Positions 7,706 through 19,265 of a stretch of 47,478 bases of DNA are shown piece after piece. Made by a program: the position numbers and the translations under genes. Origin of the DNA: Eubacterium sp. (GTDB taxonomy: Bacteria; Bacillota; Clostridia; Lachnospirales; Lachnospiraceae); the NCBI GenBank assembly GCA_017634475.1, contig JAGBNH010000030.1:1-47478 (forward strand), read 5' to 3'. Positions within the stretch are counted from its first letter, which is position 1, and the number at the start of each line of letters is the position of its first letter. A model generated the notes under the pieces. That model did no database searches, was not told where the DNA came from, and saw only the letters and a list, made by a program, of their open reading frames with translations.

Positions 7706-10700
7706 ATGTCCATGAAAAAGTACAGAATGCGTCCGACAACATCCGGAAAAAGTACACGAATGAGTTACTCCAGTAAGAGAGAGGTCCTGGATATGCCGAA
7801 CCTGATCGGCGTTCAGGTAGAATCTTACGATTGGTTCATTACTGAAGGACTTAAAGAAGTGTTCAGGGATGTTTCTCCGATAAAGCAGGTTGATGGAAAG
7901 CTGGAACTGGAGTTTCTGGAGCATCGGCTTTGTCGCGACGAGATCAAGTACTCTATTGAAGAGTGTAAAGAGAGAGATGCGACATATTCGGCACCGCTTC
8001 GGGTGAAGATCCGTTTCCGGAATCACGAGAGCGGCGTTGTGGTTGAGATGGATGATATCTTCATGGGAGATCTGCCCCTGATGACCAAGACCGGTACCTT
8101 TGTGATCAATGGTGCTGAGCGTGTTATCGTAAGTCAGCTCGTTCGTTCTCCCGGTATCTATTACTCCATGGAAAGAGACAGAACCGGTCTCCCCATGTTT
8201 GCGTGCCAGGTGATCCCCAACCGTGGTGCATGGCTGGAGTATTCAACAGATGCAAACGGATGCCTGTTCGTAGAAGTGGATCGTGCGAGAAAGATCCCCA
8301 TCACCGTGCTTCTTCGGGCACTTCTTGGTATGTTCGAGCGTCCGGAGGATCCGACTATGGATGTGCCGGTTCCGGGAACCAATGAGTCCATCATTGCGAA
8401 GTTCGGAAATGAAGAAAAGCTGCTCAGAACATTTGACAAGGATAAGTCTACTACATATGAAGAAGGACTTCTTGCTCTGTATGACCGTATGCGTCCGGGC
8501 GAGCCTGCAGCGGTAGAGACCGCAGAGGCAAAGGTAAGAGATCTGTTCTTTGATTCCAAGAAGTATGATCTGGCCAGGGTTGGTCGTTATAAATTCAACA
8601 AGAAGCTGGCGCTGAAGAACCGGATCGACGGTCTGCGCCTTGCTGAGGATGTTCTGGATCCGGAAGACGGAACCGTTCTTTATGAGAAGGGAACCGAGCT
8701 TACCCGTGAAGATGGTAAGAAGATCCAGGATGCCGGCGTGGATCATATCGTTGTGGCTTATGATTACAACGTGAATACCGCCAGCGAGGATGGTGAGAGC
8801 GAAACCCTTACCAGGGAAGTGACCGTCCTTTCCAATATGATGGTAGATATCCGTCCCGCACTGGAGAAGGTATTCGGCGACAATGCCTTTGATCCGGAGG
8901 AGCTGGGCATCAATGAGGATGTATACTATCCCGTACTGAAGAAGATCCTGAAGGGCTATCGCTCCATGGTGGATGATTCCATCAAGTACGAGATCGTAAA
9001 TATCATCACCAACCGTGTAAACGGCGAGCTGGACAATAATGAGAACAGCTATGAGGATATCGAGGCACAGGCTGCCCAGATCCTGAACTATATCAAGAAC
9101 GATAAGGGCCGGGAGGAGATCGAGGATCTGCTCCGGAAGATCGTGAACAAGATGTTCGCCTTCGATGCATCCAAGGATATGGAGCTTCTTAAGGCCGTAC
9201 AGATCGTACGTGAGAAGGCATCCGAGTTCCGTAAGATCACTGTAAAGGAATTGATCGCTGCAGCTTCCGAGCTGGTGGAAGAGGCAGATGTGGAAGGAAC
9301 CGGATCCGGAGAGAAGCTGGATCAGCTGCATAAGGCGATTCTTAAAGAGGAGATCCGGAACAACGTTGCGGATCTGATCCCGAAGCACATTACAAAGGAT
9401 GATATCTTCGCATCCATCAACTATAATCTGCACCTGGAGTACAACATCGGAACCACGGATGATATCGATCACCTGGGTAACCGTCGTATCCGCTCTGTCG
9501 GTGAGCTTCTTCAGGATAAGTACCGTATCGGTATCATGCGTCTGGAACGTGTGGTTAAGGAACGGATGCAGACACAGGATATTGAGACCATTACACCCCA
9601 CAGCCTGATCAACATCAAGCCGGTGACCTCCGCTGTGAAGGAATTCTTCGGATCCTCACAGCTGTCACAGTTTATGGATCAGAACAACCCGCTTTCCGAG
9701 CTGACGCATAAGCGTCGTCTGTCAGCTCTGGGACCCGGCGGTCTGTCCCGTGACCGTGCCGGCGTTGAGGTGCGAGATGTACACTATACGCATTACGGAC
9801 GTATGTGCCCCATTGAGACCCCGGAAGGTCCGAACATCGGTCTGATCAACTCACTGGCAACCTATGCGCGGATCAATTCCTACGGCTTCGTTGAAGCTCC
9901 CTACCGTCGGGTAGATAAGACCGATCCGGAGAATCCGGTGGTTACCGACGAGGTTGTTTACATGACAGCTGACGAGGAAGATAATTATATCGTGGTTCAG
10001 GCTTCTGAGCCCCTGGATGAAAATGGACATTTCGAGCGGAACAACGTGGCAGCCCGTTATCGTGACCTGACCTCCGAGTTCCCGCGTAAGGATGTGGATT
10101 TCATGGATGTGTCTCCGCGAATGGTATTCTCCGTCGCAACCTCCATGGTACCCTTCCTGCAGAATGATGATACCACCCGTGCCCTCATGGGTTCCAACAT
10201 GCAGCGTCAGGCAGTGCCGCTTCTGAAGACCGATTCTCCGGTTGTGGGAACCGGTATGGAAGAGAAGACGGCCATCGACTCCGGCGTATGTATCCTGGCT
10301 AAGCGGGCAGGTACCGTAGAGATCTCCTCCAGTGAGAAGATCGTGATCCGTCCGGATGAGAGTCCGTCGGAAGAGGATGTTTACGTAGTTACCAAGTTTG
10401 CAAGGAGCAACCAGGGCAACTGCATGAATCAGCGCCCCATCGTGGTCCGCGGAGATAAGGTTAAGGCCGGAGAGGTCATCGCCGATGGCGCATCCACCTA
10501 CAACGGTGAGCTTGCACTGGGTAAGAACCCCCTCATCGGATTCATGACCTGGGAAGGCTATAACTACGAGGATGCGGTCCTTCTTTCGGAACGCCTCGTT
10601 AAAGAAGATGTTTACACCTCCGTTCATATCGAGGAATATGAGTGTGAGGCAAGAGATACCAAGCTGGGACCCGAAGAGATCACCCGTGATCTTGCAAACC

Positions 10701-12076
10701 TGGGAAATGATGTGCTGGATGATCTGAATGAGGATGGTATCGTTCGCATCGGTGCAGAGGTTCGTGCCGGTGATATCCTGGTAGGTAAGGTTACACCCAA
10801 GGGTGAGACAGAGCTTACGGCTGAGGAGAGACTTCTTCGCGCCATCTTCGGTGAAAAGGCAAGAGAAGTAAGAGATACTTCCCTCCGCCTGCCCCACGGC
10901 GCTTACGGTATCGTTATGGATACCAAGGTATTTACCCGTGAGAACAGCTCCGATCTGGCTCCGGGAGTAAATGTTTCCGTACGTGTATATGTGGCTCAGA
11001 AGCGTAAGATCTCCGTCGGTGATAAGATGGCAGGTCGTCATGGTAACAAGGGTGTCGTTTCCCGTGTACTTCCGGTGGAGGATATGCCGTTCCTTCCCAA
11101 CGGACGTCCCCTGGATATCGTGCTTAACCCCCTGGGCGTGCCTTCACGTATGAATATCGGTCAGGTGCTGGAGCTGCATCTTGGTCTGGCTGCACAGGCG
11201 CTGGGCTTCAAGATCTCCACGCCCATCTTCGACGGAGCAAACGAGAAGGATATCTCCGCAGCTCTGGAGCTGGCAAATGACTATGTAAATACCGAATGGG
11301 AAGACTTCGAGAAGAAGTATAAGGATGAGCTGGAACCTGAGGTTCTGCAGTATCTTTACGATAATCGTGATCATCGTGAGGAATGGAAGGGCGTTCAGAT
11401 CGATAAGGATGGTAAGGTTGAGCTTCGCGACGGACGTACGGGTGAAGCCTTCCCGTCCAGAGTGTCCATCGGCTTCATGCACTATCTGAAGCTGCACCAC
11501 CTGGTTGATGATAAGATCCATGCCCGTTCCGTTGGTCCCTATTCTCTGGTTACACAGCAGCCTCTGGGTGGTAAAGCTCAGTTCGGTGGTCAGCGTTTCG
11601 GAGAGATGGAGGTTTGGGCTCTGGAGGCATACGGTGCATCCTATACCCTTCAGGAGATCCTTACCGTCAAGTCGGATGATGTTGCGGGCCGTGTAAAGAC
11701 CTACGAAGCCATCATCAAGGGCGAGAACATTCCGAAACCGGGCGTTCCGGAGTCCTTCAAGGTATTGCTGAAGGAATTCCAGTCCCTGGGTCTGGATGTC
11801 CGCGTGCTGGATGAGGATCGTAACGAAGTTTCCCTCAGCGAGTCCATTGAATATGACCAGTCTGCAAGGTCGGATATGGATTCCGATCTGGAGGAATTCG
11901 GCAGCGGTTACGGCTCACGTGGTCAGGACTATGCTGACGAACTGGACGACAGCGGCTTCATCGGCGAGGATGAGAACGGCGATGCCTTCTCACTCCGCAG
12001 TCAGGACGGCGACGATCTTGATGATGATTTTTCGGATGCCGGCGATTTTGACGGCTCCGACAGCGATGATGAATAG
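7706..12076 (+). CDS. rpoB: DNA-directed RNA polymerase subunit beta
   Basis: The 1456-residue product is the beta subunit of RNA polymerase. The rifampicin-binding region is intact ([19 protein letters not shown] followed by [13 protein letters not shown]), with no resistance-type change visible, as are [31 protein letters not shown] and the C-terminal [19 protein letters not shown]. It is about 250 residues longer than the Bacillus protein. The excess lies mainly in an insertion at about residues 352-559, between VVAY and [14 protein letters not shown], and in an aspartate/serine-rich acidic tail over the last 80 or so residues. AAGGGGTGA precedes the ATG at 7706; the GTG at 7700 and the ATG at 7712 are possible alternatives. 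The gene is translated with rpoC, 17 bases downstream. Confidence 0.97.
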   Translation: MSMKKYRMRPTTSGKSTRMSYSSKREVLDMPNLIGVQVESYDWFITEGLKEVFRDVSPIKQVDGKLELEFLEHRLCRDEIKYSIEECKERDATYSAPLRVKIRFRNHESGVVVEMDDIFMGDLPLMTKTGTFVINGAERVIVSQLVRSPGIYYSMERDRTGLPMFACQVIPNRGAWLEYSTDANGCLFVEVDRARKIPITVLLRALLGMFERPEDPTMDVPVPGTNESIIAKFGNEEKLLRTFDKDKSTTYEEGLLALYDRMRPGEPAAVETAEAKVRDLFFDSKKYDLARVGRYKFNKKLALKNRIDGLRLAEDVLDPEDGTVLYEKGTELTREDGKKIQDAGVDHIVVAYDYNVNTASEDGESETLTREVTVLSNMMVDIRPALEKVFGDNAFDPEELGINEDVYYPVLKKILKGYRSMVDDSIKYEIVNIITNRVNGELDNNENSYEDIEAQAAQILNYIKNDKGREEIEDLLRKIVNKMFAFDASKDMELLKAVQIVREKASEFRKITVKELIAAASELVEEADVEGTGSGEKLDQLHKAILKEEIRNNVADLIPKHITKDDIFASINYNLHLEYNIGTTDDIDHLGNRRIRSVGELLQDKYRIGIMRLERVVKERMQTQDIETITPHSLINIKPVTSAVKEFFGSSQLSQFMDQNNPLSELTHKRRLSALGPGGLSRDRAGVEVRDVHYTHYGRMCPIETPEGPNIGLINSLATYARINSYGFVEAPYRRVDKTDPENPVVTDEVVYMTADEEDNYIVVQASEPLDENGHFERNNVAARYRDLTSEFPRKDVDFMDVSPRMVFSVATSMVPFLQNDDTTRALMGSNMQRQAVPLLKTDSPVVGTGMEEKTAIDSGVCILAKRAGTVEISSSEKIVIRPDESPSEEDVYVVTKFARSNQGNCMNQRPIVVRGDKVKAGEVIADGASTYNGELALGKNPLIGFMTWEGYNYEDAVLLSERLVKEDVYTSVHIEEYECEARDTKLGPEEITRDLANLGNDVLDDLNEDGIVRIGAEVRAGDILVGKVTPKGETELTAEERLLRAIFGEKAREVRDTSLRLPHGAYGIVMDTKVFTRENSSDLAPGVNVSVRVYVAQKRKISVGDKMAGRHGNKGVVSRVLPVEDMPFLPNGRPLDIVLNPLGVPSRMNIGQVLELHLGLAAQALGFKISTPIFDGANEKDISAALELANDYVNTEWEDFEKKYKDELEPEVLQYLYDNRDHREEWKGVQIDKDGKVELRDGRTGEAFPSRVSIGFMHYLKLHHLVDDKIHARSVGPYSLVTQQPLGGKAQFGGQRFGEMEVWALEAYGASYTLQEILTVKSDDVAGRVKTYEAIIKGENIPKPGVPESFKVLLKEFQSLGLDVRVLDEDRNEVSLSESIEYDQSARSDMDSDLEEFGSGYGSRGQDYADELDDSGFIGEDENGDAFSLRSQDGDDLDDDFSDAGDFDGSDSDDE

Positions 12077-12093
12077 AAAAGGAGAGTAAGAAG

Positions 12094-15000
12094 ATGGCGA
12101 ATTATTCAGCAGAATTTTCGAACGAAGAACAGGAACAGTCAATCAACTTTGACTCCATCCAGATCGGACTTGCTTCTCCTGAAAAGATACATGAATGGTC
12201 CTATGGAGAAGTTACAAAGCCGGAAACCATTAACTATCGTACACTGAAGCCGGAGATCGACGGTCTTTACTGCGAGAAGATCTTCGGACCCACAAAGGAC
12301 TGGGAGTGCCACTGCGGTAAGTACAAGAAGATCCGTTACAAAGGGATCAAGTGCGACCGATGCGGCGTAGAAGTGACCAAGTCCAGCGTTCGTCGTGAGC
12401 GTATGGGACATATCGATCTGGCAGCACCCGTTTCCCATATATGGTATTTCAAGGGTATCCCCAGCCGTATGGGTCTGCTGCTTGATATGAGTCCCCGGGA
12501 TCTCGAGCGCGTGCTCTATTTTGCAAGCTATATCGTACTGGACGCCGGTCTTCAGGAAGATCCGGTAACCGGTGAAATGCGGAACGTCCTTGGCGTAAAT
12601 GTTAAGGATCTGCTTACAGAGGCAGAATACAAGGCGATCATGGATCGTCCGAAGGAAGAGCGCGGAACCTTCAGAGCCGAGATGGGTGCTGAAGCGATCC
12701 AGACCCTTCTGAAGGAGATCGATCTTGAGAAGGAAGCCGTTCACCTGAAGGAAGAGATCGAGGGTGCTACCGGACAGAAGAAGGGCAAGCTGATCAAGAA
12801 GCTGGAGGTTGTTGAGGCCTTCCGCAACTCAGATAACAAGCCGGAGTGGATGATCATGACAGTCATCCCCGTTATCCCCCCGGAACTTCGTCCTATGGTA
12901 CAGCTGGACGGCGGACGTTTTGCAACCTCGGATCTGAATGATCTGTACCGCCGTATCATCAACCGGAACAATCGCCTTCGTCGTCTGCAGGAGCTTTCCG
13001 CACCGAGTATCATCATCCGGAACGAGAAGCGTATGCTGCAGGAGGCAGTAGATGCCCTGATCGATAACGGGCGTCACGGCAGACCGGTAACCGGTCCCGG
13101 AAACCGGAATCTGAAGTCCCTTTCCGAAATGCTGAAAGGTAAGCAGGGACGTTTCCGTCAGAACCTGCTGGGTAAGCGTGTTGACTACTCCGGCCGTTCG
13201 GTTATCGTGGTAGGACCCGAGCTGAAGATCTATCAGTGCGGTCTTCCGAAGGAAATGGCCATCGAGCTGTTCAAGCCCTTCGTGGTAAAGGAACTTACCG
13301 CCCGCGGCTTTGCAGATAATATCAAGGCAGCCAAGAAGAAGGTTGAGCGTCTGGAGCCCCAGGTATGGGATATCCTCGAAGACGTTATCAAAGAGCACCC
13401 GGTTATGCTGAACCGTGCTCCCACACTTCACCGTCTGGGTATCCAGGCATTTGAGCCGGTACTGGTAGAAGGTAAGGCCATCAAGCTTCACCCGCTGGTA
13501 TGTACCGCATTCAACGCCGACTTCGATGGTGACCAGATGGCAGTTCACCTTCCGCTTTCCGTTGAGGCACAGGCTGAGTGCCGGTTCCTTCTGCTTTCCA
13601 CCAATAACCTTCTGAAGCCTTCAGATGGTGGCGTTGTGGCCGTTCCTTCACAGGATATGGTCCTTGGTATCTATTATCTTACCAATGACCGTTATCGTGA
13701 GGTAAAGGCCACGAAGGAAGAAATAGAAAACATGCGTTTCTATGATCTGGACAGCGAAGAGGAAAATGTAAAGAACATCATTGAGGACGCAAGGGAAGGT
13801 ATTATCCGGCCGGATGAGAAGATCCGGGTACGGGTTGTCCGCAAGAAGTCCAAACGTGAGAAGAAAGAGAATAAGAAGAAGGTTGTATATTACGAGTATT
13901 TCTACAAGAATATCGTAAGTACCACCAGAGATATGGTTGGCCGTCGTTTTGCCAATAAGAACCGTGCCCTTCTTGCTTTTGAGAACAAGGAGATCACCCT
14001 TCACCAGAAGATCTATGTGGGACGCACCGTTACCACTCCTTCCGGAGAAGAAGTATCCGGTATGGTGTCTACCACCCTCGGAAAGCTCCTTTTCAATGAG
14101 GTAGTTCCGCAGGATCTGGGCTTCGTGGATCGTACGGATCCGAACAAGGTGCTGGAGCCGGAGGTTAACTTCCATGTAGGCAAGAGCATGCTGAAGAAGA
14201 TCCTGGATAAATGTATCAAGATCCACGGCGCAACCAAGACGGCTGAGGTTCTGGATGATATCAAGGCTATCGGTTACAAGTATTCCACACTGAGTGGTAT
14301 CACCGTATCCATCGCCGACATGACCATCCCCGAGAGCAAAGTGAAGATCCTGGATGATGCACAGAAGCAGGTTGACAGTATTGCCGAATACTGCAACGCC
14401 GGCTTCCTTACCGAGGAAGAGCGTTATAAGACGGTCATCAAGGTTTGGGAGAAGGCCGATGAGGATCTGACCGTAGCCCTTCTGGATAACCTGGATCGTT
14501 ACAACAACATTTTCATGATGGCCGATTCCGGAGCCCGTGGTTCTGAGAAGCAGATCCGTCAGCTGATGGGTATGCGTGGACTTATGGCGGATACTACCGG
14601 ACGTACCATCGAGCTTCCGGTCAAGTCCAACTTCCGTGAAGGTCTTGACGTTCTGGAGTACTTCATCTCCGCCCATGGTGCTCGTAAGGGTCTGTCCGAT
14701 ACGGCGCTCCGTACGGCTGACTCCGGTTATCTGACCCGTCGTCTGGTTGATGTATCTCATGATATCATCATCCGCGAGGTGGATTGCTGCGAGGATGAGG
14801 AGGAGAAGCCCGGCATTTACGTATCTACCTTCCGTGACGGTGATGAGATCATCGAGCGGTTCCAGGAGCGTATCACCGGACGTTATGCAGCGGTTGACGT
14901 ATTTGATACCGAAGGCCGTATCCTTGTAAAGAAGAATCAGATGATCACGCCGCAGAGAGCGGAGAAGATCGTTGAATTTGGTGTAGATGAAGAGGGCAAG

Positions 15001-16128
15001 CCCTTTACCGATCCTGAGAAGGGCGAGGTAAGAATGGATGCGAAGCTGAAGATCCGTTCCATCCTGAGCTGTAAGTGTCACCTGGGCGTATGCTCCAAGT
15101 GCTACGGCGCGAACATGGCGGATGGACAGATGGTTCAGGTGGGTGAAGCAGTCGGTACCATCGCTGCACAGTCCATCGGTGAGCCGGGTACACAGCTTAC
15201 GATGCGTACGTTCCATACCGGTGGTGTTGCCGGTGGTGATATTACCCAGGGTCTTCCCCGTGTCGAGGAGCTTTTCGAGGCACGTAAGCCGAAGGGTGTT
15301 GCCATCATCTCCGAGATCGAAGGTGTGGTATCCATCAAGGATGCCAGCGAATCTGCAAAGAAGGTTCGTGAAGTGACCGTTACCAATACGGATAATGCGG
15401 AGAGCAAGACCTATCCGATCCCCTATGATTCACAGATCAAGGTTCAGGAAGGACAGCATGTTCTTAAGGGTGACAGCCTGACGGAAGGTCCGGTTTACCC
15501 GAATGATATCCTGGCCGTTCAGGGTGTGGATGAGGTTCAGAATTACCTGCTCCGCGAGGTACAGCGTGTATATCGTCTGCAGGGTGTTGAGATCAACGAT
15601 AAGCATATCGAGATCATTGTTCGTCAGATGCTGAAGAAGGCACAGATCGAGGATGGCGGTGATTCCCAGTTCCTGCCGGGTAACTATGTGGATGTCCTTG
15701 AGATCGAGGATGCCAACGAGACCATCGAGGAAGACGGCGGAAAGAAGATCGAGTACTCCCAGAAGCTTCTGGGTGTTACCAAGGCGGCTCTTGCCACCAA
15801 CAGCTTCCTTTCTGCAGCATCCTTCCAGGAGACCACACGTGTACTTACCGATGCTGCCATCAAGGGTAAGACGGATGAACTTATCGGTCTTAAGGAGAAC
15901 GTCCTTGTTGGTAAGCTGATCCCTGCCGGAACCGGTATGAAGCGTTATCGTTCCGTGAAGCTGGATTCCGATGATATGTATCAGAATGCAGCTGAGGAGG
16001 ATGAGGTTTACGACGATATGGACGAAGAGGGCGAGATCGAGGATATGACCGAAGAGGCCGTTACCTATTCCGACAGCAATATCGACGAATACACAGATGG
16101 AGCCGATGAGGATCCCTCCGAGGAGTAA
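12094..16128 (+). CDS. rpoC: DNA-directed RNA polymerase subunit beta'
   Basis: The 1344-residue product is the beta' subunit. It has the N-terminal zinc ribbon ([20 protein letters not shown], near residues 71-90), the absolutely conserved catalytic [14 protein letters not shown] that binds the active-site magnesium, and the second cysteine cluster [13 protein letters not shown] near residue 995. The trigger-loop/bridge-helix region [20 protein letters not shown] follows. AAAAGGAGAG lies just before the ATG. The C-terminus ends in an acidic stretch rich in D, E and T, like that of RpoB. A tRNA-Trp gene with its own promoter follows with no terminator in between, so some read-through into the tRNA is likely. 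Confidence 0.97.
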   Translation: MANYSAEFSNEEQEQSINFDSIQIGLASPEKIHEWSYGEVTKPETINYRTLKPEIDGLYCEKIFGPTKDWECHCGKYKKIRYKGIKCDRCGVEVTKSSVRRERMGHIDLAAPVSHIWYFKGIPSRMGLLLDMSPRDLERVLYFASYIVLDAGLQEDPVTGEMRNVLGVNVKDLLTEAEYKAIMDRPKEERGTFRAEMGAEAIQTLLKEIDLEKEAVHLKEEIEGATGQKKGKLIKKLEVVEAFRNSDNKPEWMIMTVIPVIPPELRPMVQLDGGRFATSDLNDLYRRIINRNNRLRRLQELSAPSIIIRNEKRMLQEAVDALIDNGRHGRPVTGPGNRNLKSLSEMLKGKQGRFRQNLLGKRVDYSGRSVIVVGPELKIYQCGLPKEMAIELFKPFVVKELTARGFADNIKAAKKKVERLEPQVWDILEDVIKEHPVMLNRAPTLHRLGIQAFEPVLVEGKAIKLHPLVCTAFNADFDGDQMAVHLPLSVEAQAECRFLLLSTNNLLKPSDGGVVAVPSQDMVLGIYYLTNDRYREVKATKEEIENMRFYDLDSEEENVKNIIEDAREGIIRPDEKIRVRVVRKKSKREKKENKKKVVYYEYFYKNIVSTTRDMVGRRFANKNRALLAFENKEITLHQKIYVGRTVTTPSGEEVSGMVSTTLGKLLFNEVVPQDLGFVDRTDPNKVLEPEVNFHVGKSMLKKILDKCIKIHGATKTAEVLDDIKAIGYKYSTLSGITVSIADMTIPESKVKILDDAQKQVDSIAEYCNAGFLTEEERYKTVIKVWEKADEDLTVALLDNLDRYNNIFMMADSGARGSEKQIRQLMGMRGLMADTTGRTIELPVKSNFREGLDVLEYFISAHGARKGLSDTALRTADSGYLTRRLVDVSHDIIIREVDCCEDEEEKPGIYVSTFRDGDEIIERFQERITGRYAAVDVFDTEGRILVKKNQMITPQRAEKIVEFGVDEEGKPFTDPEKGEVRMDAKLKIRSILSCKCHLGVCSKCYGANMADGQMVQVGEAVGTIAAQSIGEPGTQLTMRTFHTGGVAGGDITQGLPRVEELFEARKPKGVAIISEIEGVVSIKDASESAKKVREVTVTNTDNAESKTYPIPYDSQIKVQEGQHVLKGDSLTEGPVYPNDILAVQGVDEVQNYLLREVQRVYRLQGVEINDKHIEIIVRQMLKKAQIEDGGDSQFLPGNYVDVLEIEDANETIEEDGGKKIEYSQKLLGVTKAALATNSFLSAASFQETTRVLTDAAIKGKTDELIGLKENVLVGKLIPAGTGMKRYRSVKLDSDDMYQNAAEEDEVYDDMDEEGEIEDMTEEAVTYSDSNIDEYTDGADEDPSEE

Positions 16129-16146
16129 AAAAAGAAGAATTTCCGG

Positions 16147-16175
16147 TTGACAAGCCACCTGATTTGAGGTAAACT
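16147..16175 (+). promoter_or_regulatory. Promoter of tRNA-Trp
   Basis: A perfect TTGACA (16147-16152) and TAAACT (16170-16175) are separated by 17 bases. The -10 box lies 28 bases before the mature tRNA, which suits a stable RNA gene. Confidence 0.75.
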
Positions 16176-16203
16176 ATGCCTTGTGGTTCAAAACCCACGG
16201 CAT

Positions 16204-16274
16204 AGGGGCTTGGTCAAATGGTATGATAGGGGTCTCCAAAACCTTTGGTGGGAGTTCGATTCTCTCAGCCCCTG
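16204..16274 (+). tRNA. tRNA-Trp (anticodon CCA)
   Basis: The 71-base gene folds as a standard cloverleaf. The acceptor stem AGGGGCT pairs with AGCCCCT and is followed by discriminator G. The D stem GTCA pairs with TGAT. The anticodon stem GGGGT/ACCTT encloses CTCCAAA with anticodon CCA. The T arm is GGGAG-TTCGATT-CTCTC. The start AGGGGC and discriminator G match the tryptophan tRNA of Firmicutes. The 3' CCA is not encoded directly after the discriminator and must be added. The gene has its own promoter and a strong terminator. Confidence 0.95.
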
Positions 16275-16281
16275 ACCAACG

Positions 16282-16320
16282 AAAAAGGTCTTACAATTAT
16301 AGATTGTAAGACCTTTTTTT
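16282..16320 (+). terminator. Terminator of tRNA-Trp
   Basis: AAAAAGGTCTTACAAT (16282-16297) pairs perfectly with ATTGTAAGACCTTTTT (16303-16318), with further Ts. It begins eight bases after the tRNA. Confidence 0.9.
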
Positions 16321-16342
16321 GCGCGTAACTGAGCCACGCAAT

Positions 16343-16400
16343 AAAAAACCACCACTGCCATGTGTGAACTTGTTCACGAACAGGGCAGTGGTGGTTTTTT
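16343..16400. terminator. Second, long bidirectional terminator hairpin
   Basis: AAAAAACCACCACTGCC (16343-16359) is perfectly complementary to GGCAGTGGTGGTTTTTT (16384-16400), and an inner GTGAAC/GTTCAC pair extends the structure. No minus-strand gene is nearby, so it probably backs up the tRNA terminator and insulates the next gene. Confidence 0.75.
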
Positions 16401-16420
16401 ATTATGCGGCGAAGCCGCGA

Positions 16421-16505
16421 CATCGACGGCCACAAAGTGGTGGTCGATGCGCGTGGCTCATCTCACATCGACGGCCACAAAGCGGCGGTCGATGCGTGTG
16501 GCTCA
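16421..16505. repeat. Two tandem copies of a 40-base hairpin repeat
   Basis: Copy 1 (16421-16460) and copy 2 (16466-16505) differ at only a few bases. Each starts CATCGACGGCCACAAAG and folds back on a GTCGATG arm, and each ends in a GTGGCTCA tail. Changes between the copies fall in the right arm. An inverted GAGCCACGC copy of the tail lies at 16331-16339, so the whole intergenic block is bracketed by inverted repeats. No coding function is visible. Confidence 0.55.
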
Positions 16506-16562
16506 AAAAATCCCCATAATAAACAAAAAATAGAGTTTTAGATGGTAATAATGCACGAAATA

Positions 16563-16571
16563 TGCTATAAT
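16563..16571 (+). promoter_or_regulatory. Extended -10 promoter of the tubulin-like gene
   Basis: TGCTATAAT is a perfect extended -10 element, with no good -35 box. Its TATAAT overlaps the upstream in-frame ATG at 16570. This argues that translation begins at the later ATG at 16621 rather than at 16570. Confidence 0.6.
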
Positions 16572-16620
16572 GTCTCGTATCTGTGGGAAGTACTGCGCGT
16601 CATTGCGAAGGAGTAGAACT

Positions 16621-19173
16621 ATGATACTGATCGACACACAAAAAGAAGAATTCAGCAAACTGAAGAAGATCCGTATTTTTGGAAAATCAAAGGATAAGCA
16701 GCAGGAAGAGAACGAGTTCTACGGAGATCTTCTGGTGGTTGGCCTTGGAGGTGTTGGACGGCAGGTGGTTACCGCATTTAAAGGAATGATGCGGGATAAG
16801 ATCACGCCGGAGGACAATATCAATTTCCTTCTGATCGATTCGGATATCCCCTCCATGGAGGAGACCATCAAGGAATCCAGAGAGGGCCTGGGACTCAACG
16901 CACTGGAAGTGATCAGTATTTACCGTCCCAATCTGACCAATCTTTTGACGGAGGGAACGGGTGAAGGACCGGTACAGAGTACCATCGCCAAGTGGATGCG
17001 CCCGGATTTCCCGGCACTTTCCATCGACCGTGACGGTGCCAAGGGAAACCGGCAGATCGGTCGTCTGATGTTCTCCAATGCCTACGGAGATATGCGGATC
17101 CTGCTTTTTGAGAAGCTGGATCAGATCTATAACCGTTCCAAGACGGGACGGATGGACGTGATCGTGGTCTCCGGTATCGCCGGAGGAACCGGCAGCGGTA
17201 TCCTGGCGGATGTGGCCTATAACATCCGTGCCTACGGAAGATCCAGGAAATGGAAGAATTTCCGGGTCGGCGGATGTCTGCTCACTCCGGATGTGCTGTA
17301 CGCAAATCCCCTGTTCCTGAAGAGCTGGGAGAAGAAGGGAATCCTGGATGCCAATGCTTTTGCCACCCTGCTTGAGGTTGAGCAGCTTATGACGCTTTCC
17401 GAACGGGGAGAGTCCTACACCTTTGAAAGCGGATCCCACCGTCTTACCATTAAAGAGAATCTTTTTGATACCTGTATGCTGGTATCCGGCAAGGAGGATG
17501 ACAAGGGGTATCTTCCGGAGAGTGTGATCTACACCGATACAGCATATTTCCTTTATAAGCTTTCCTGCATGAAGAAGGTAGGTGACCCGGGAGAAGAGGG
17601 CGGAGAGGAAGTACTTCTCCGGGATGCCTTTTTCGACAAGAACGGTTCCCGGCTGTTTAAGGTCCTGAATGAATCGGATTATCGTATCCCCATCAAGGAG
17701 ATGGAGAATATCTGCGAGTACCAGGTATTCAAGGAAGCGTATAATCGTATTCACCGGATGGATGCGCCGGTGCCGGAAAATGTTCTCGCCGACTGCTTCG
17801 GCGAGATCCGGGAATTCCTGGAGGCCGGTCCCTCGGATCCCATCAATATGCAAGTCAGCGGCCTGATCCGGGTGCAGTCCTATGTGAAGCCGAACTATAA
17901 GCAGATCAAGAAGGGACAGGATGATTTCCGTTACAATGTACCTAACCAGCTGGCTTCCTTTAAGGAGGAGATCCCGAAGATCGTCAAGATCCTGAAGAAC
18001 GATATCATAGCCCGGCTGGATCAGCATATTCAGAATTACATGCGTGAGTATGGCCCCTTCATGACCATCGCACTGATCGGTTCCAACGGATTTGCCGGTC
18101 TGACTCAGGATCAGGGACTGATCCTGGAGGCAAAGCGTCTGGAGGAGCTTTGCAGGCAGCAGCAGCCGGTGGGTGAATATCGTCGGATCATTGATTCCAT
18201 CCTGCAAATGGTGAGCAAGAGGCTCTTTGCCTTCCCGTCAGCCAAGCGGGAGACAGAGAACGGCTATTACGACGCCTGCACCAGAGAGATCCTGGAGACA
18301 GAGCGTAAGGCCATCCGCGACGGTCTGAATGATCAGGATGTATTCGGAGACGTGGTGCGTCTGCTCCGTCAGCGGGCGGAACAGTTAACGGATATCTATG
18401 AACGCTTCGACCAGGATCTGTACATTTCCGTGGAAGACCTGGCAAATAACGGACAGCGGGTCGTAGGGTATCTCCTGAAGGATGCCAGGCGTCATGAATT
18501 CCTTCCTGCGGATTACGTCACAGAGGGCAGGATCGAGGATGTACGCAAGGGCATCATCAACCTGATGGTGAACCATGAGGCGGATATCGATAACGGACGG
18601 ATCGTTCCGGTGCGGCAGGAGATGGAGAAGATCTATCAGAACCTGCTCATCGGTATCGGGGCGTATGCACCGGAGAAACTGATCTTCACCGCATTTGCGG
18701 ATAAAGCGCCGACGCTGCAGGAACTGAACATGATGTTCGTATCGCCGACAAATGACCAGCGTGAGAAAGTCATGCTCCGGGCAGCAGGGGCCTTCGTGGA
18801 AGGCGCCAGCCAGAAGATCCAGAAGAAGCAGATGTGTATCATGAAGAAGGAGGGCCTGGGCCTTCTGGAAATGAAGCGGATCATTTCCATTCCGGAGGAG
18901 ATGCCGTATTTCTCCGCAGCGCTCCGGCAGGTGCTTACCTCCGATCCCTACAATGAAAATGCAAGCTCCATCACCATGAATGCCGGTGAGCTGGAGATCT
19001 CCATGGAAGATATGTATGTCAGTGTTCCGAAGGAGCAGCTGCAGTGCATCGACGATCTGCAGCAGGGCTATGCGGCCATTGACCAGTCCACATATTTTGG
19101 TCTTCATACGGATGAGACCAGGAACCTGCGCGAGAAGAACGATGCGCAGAATACAACAGCTGAAGAATCCTAA
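16621..19173 (+). CDS. Large tubulin/FtsZ-like GTPase-fold protein
   Basis: The 850-residue protein has an N-terminal tubulin-like nucleotide-binding domain. A glycine-rich start (VVGLGGVGRQ, residues 39-48) resembles the first strand and loop of FtsZ/tubulin. The phosphate-binding tubulin signature appears as GIAGGTGSGILADV at about residues 185-198. I take it to belong to the large Tubulin_2-type families, which are distant from cell-division FtsZ. The C-terminal 500 residues are mostly helical with charged stretches and no motif I recognise. The start at 16621 is supported by AAGGAGTAG and by the promoter position. It has its own promoter, and the next gene has another, so it seems monocistronic. 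Family members are proposed to act in membrane remodelling or stress. Its role here is unknown. Confidence 0.65.
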   Translation: MILIDTQKEEFSKLKKIRIFGKSKDKQQEENEFYGDLLVVGLGGVGRQVVTAFKGMMRDKITPEDNINFLLIDSDIPSMEETIKESREGLGLNALEVISIYRPNLTNLLTEGTGEGPVQSTIAKWMRPDFPALSIDRDGAKGNRQIGRLMFSNAYGDMRILLFEKLDQIYNRSKTGRMDVIVVSGIAGGTGSGILADVAYNIRAYGRSRKWKNFRVGGCLLTPDVLYANPLFLKSWEKKGILDANAFATLLEVEQLMTLSERGESYTFESGSHRLTIKENLFDTCMLVSGKEDDKGYLPESVIYTDTAYFLYKLSCMKKVGDPGEEGGEEVLLRDAFFDKNGSRLFKVLNESDYRIPIKEMENICEYQVFKEAYNRIHRMDAPVPENVLADCFGEIREFLEAGPSDPINMQVSGLIRVQSYVKPNYKQIKKGQDDFRYNVPNQLASFKEEIPKIVKILKNDIIARLDQHIQNYMREYGPFMTIALIGSNGFAGLTQDQGLILEAKRLEELCRQQQPVGEYRRIIDSILQMVSKRLFAFPSAKRETENGYYDACTREILETERKAIRDGLNDQDVFGDVVRLLRQRAEQLTDIYERFDQDLYISVEDLANNGQRVVGYLLKDARRHEFLPADYVTEGRIEDVRKGIINLMVNHEADIDNGRIVPVRQEMEKIYQNLLIGIGAYAPEKLIFTAFADKAPTLQELNMMFVSPTNDQREKVMLRAAGAFVEGASQKIQKKQMCIMKKEGLGLLEMKRIISIPEEMPYFSAALRQVLTSDPYNENASSITMNAGELEISMEDMYVSVPKEQLQCIDDLQQGYAAIDQSTYFGLHTDETRNLREKNDAQNTTAEES

Positions 19174-19182
19174 AAACAGGTC

Positions 19183-19211
19183 TTTACATTTTATCGGTTT
19201 TGTAAGATAAT
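19183..19211 (+). promoter_or_regulatory. Promoter of the PurF-like gene
   Basis: TTTACA (19183-19188) and GATAAT (19206-19211) are separated by 17 bases. It lies in the 92-base gap after the tubulin-like gene, about 55 bases before the start codon. Confidence 0.7.
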
Positions 19212-19265
19212 GAGGAACGGTTTTTTTTTACAAAGTGAGTTAATCAGATAGCAGGAGTACGGATC

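Noticed and set aside
13648-15216. 522-codon open frame on the minus strand opposite rpoC
   Set aside because: It lies entirely within rpoC, has no ribosome-binding site or promoter, and its translation has no protein-like motif. It is a codon-bias shadow, as are the long frames opposite rpoB, the tubulin-like gene and the glucanases.
16421-16505. CRISPR array
   Set aside because: There are only two palindromic units with a 5-base gap, no spacer-length unique sequence and no cas genes.
16570-16620. N-terminal extension of the tubulin-like protein from the ATG at 16570
   Set aside because: That ATG overlaps the TATAAT box and has no ribosome-binding site, while AAGGAGTAG precedes the ATG at 16621.
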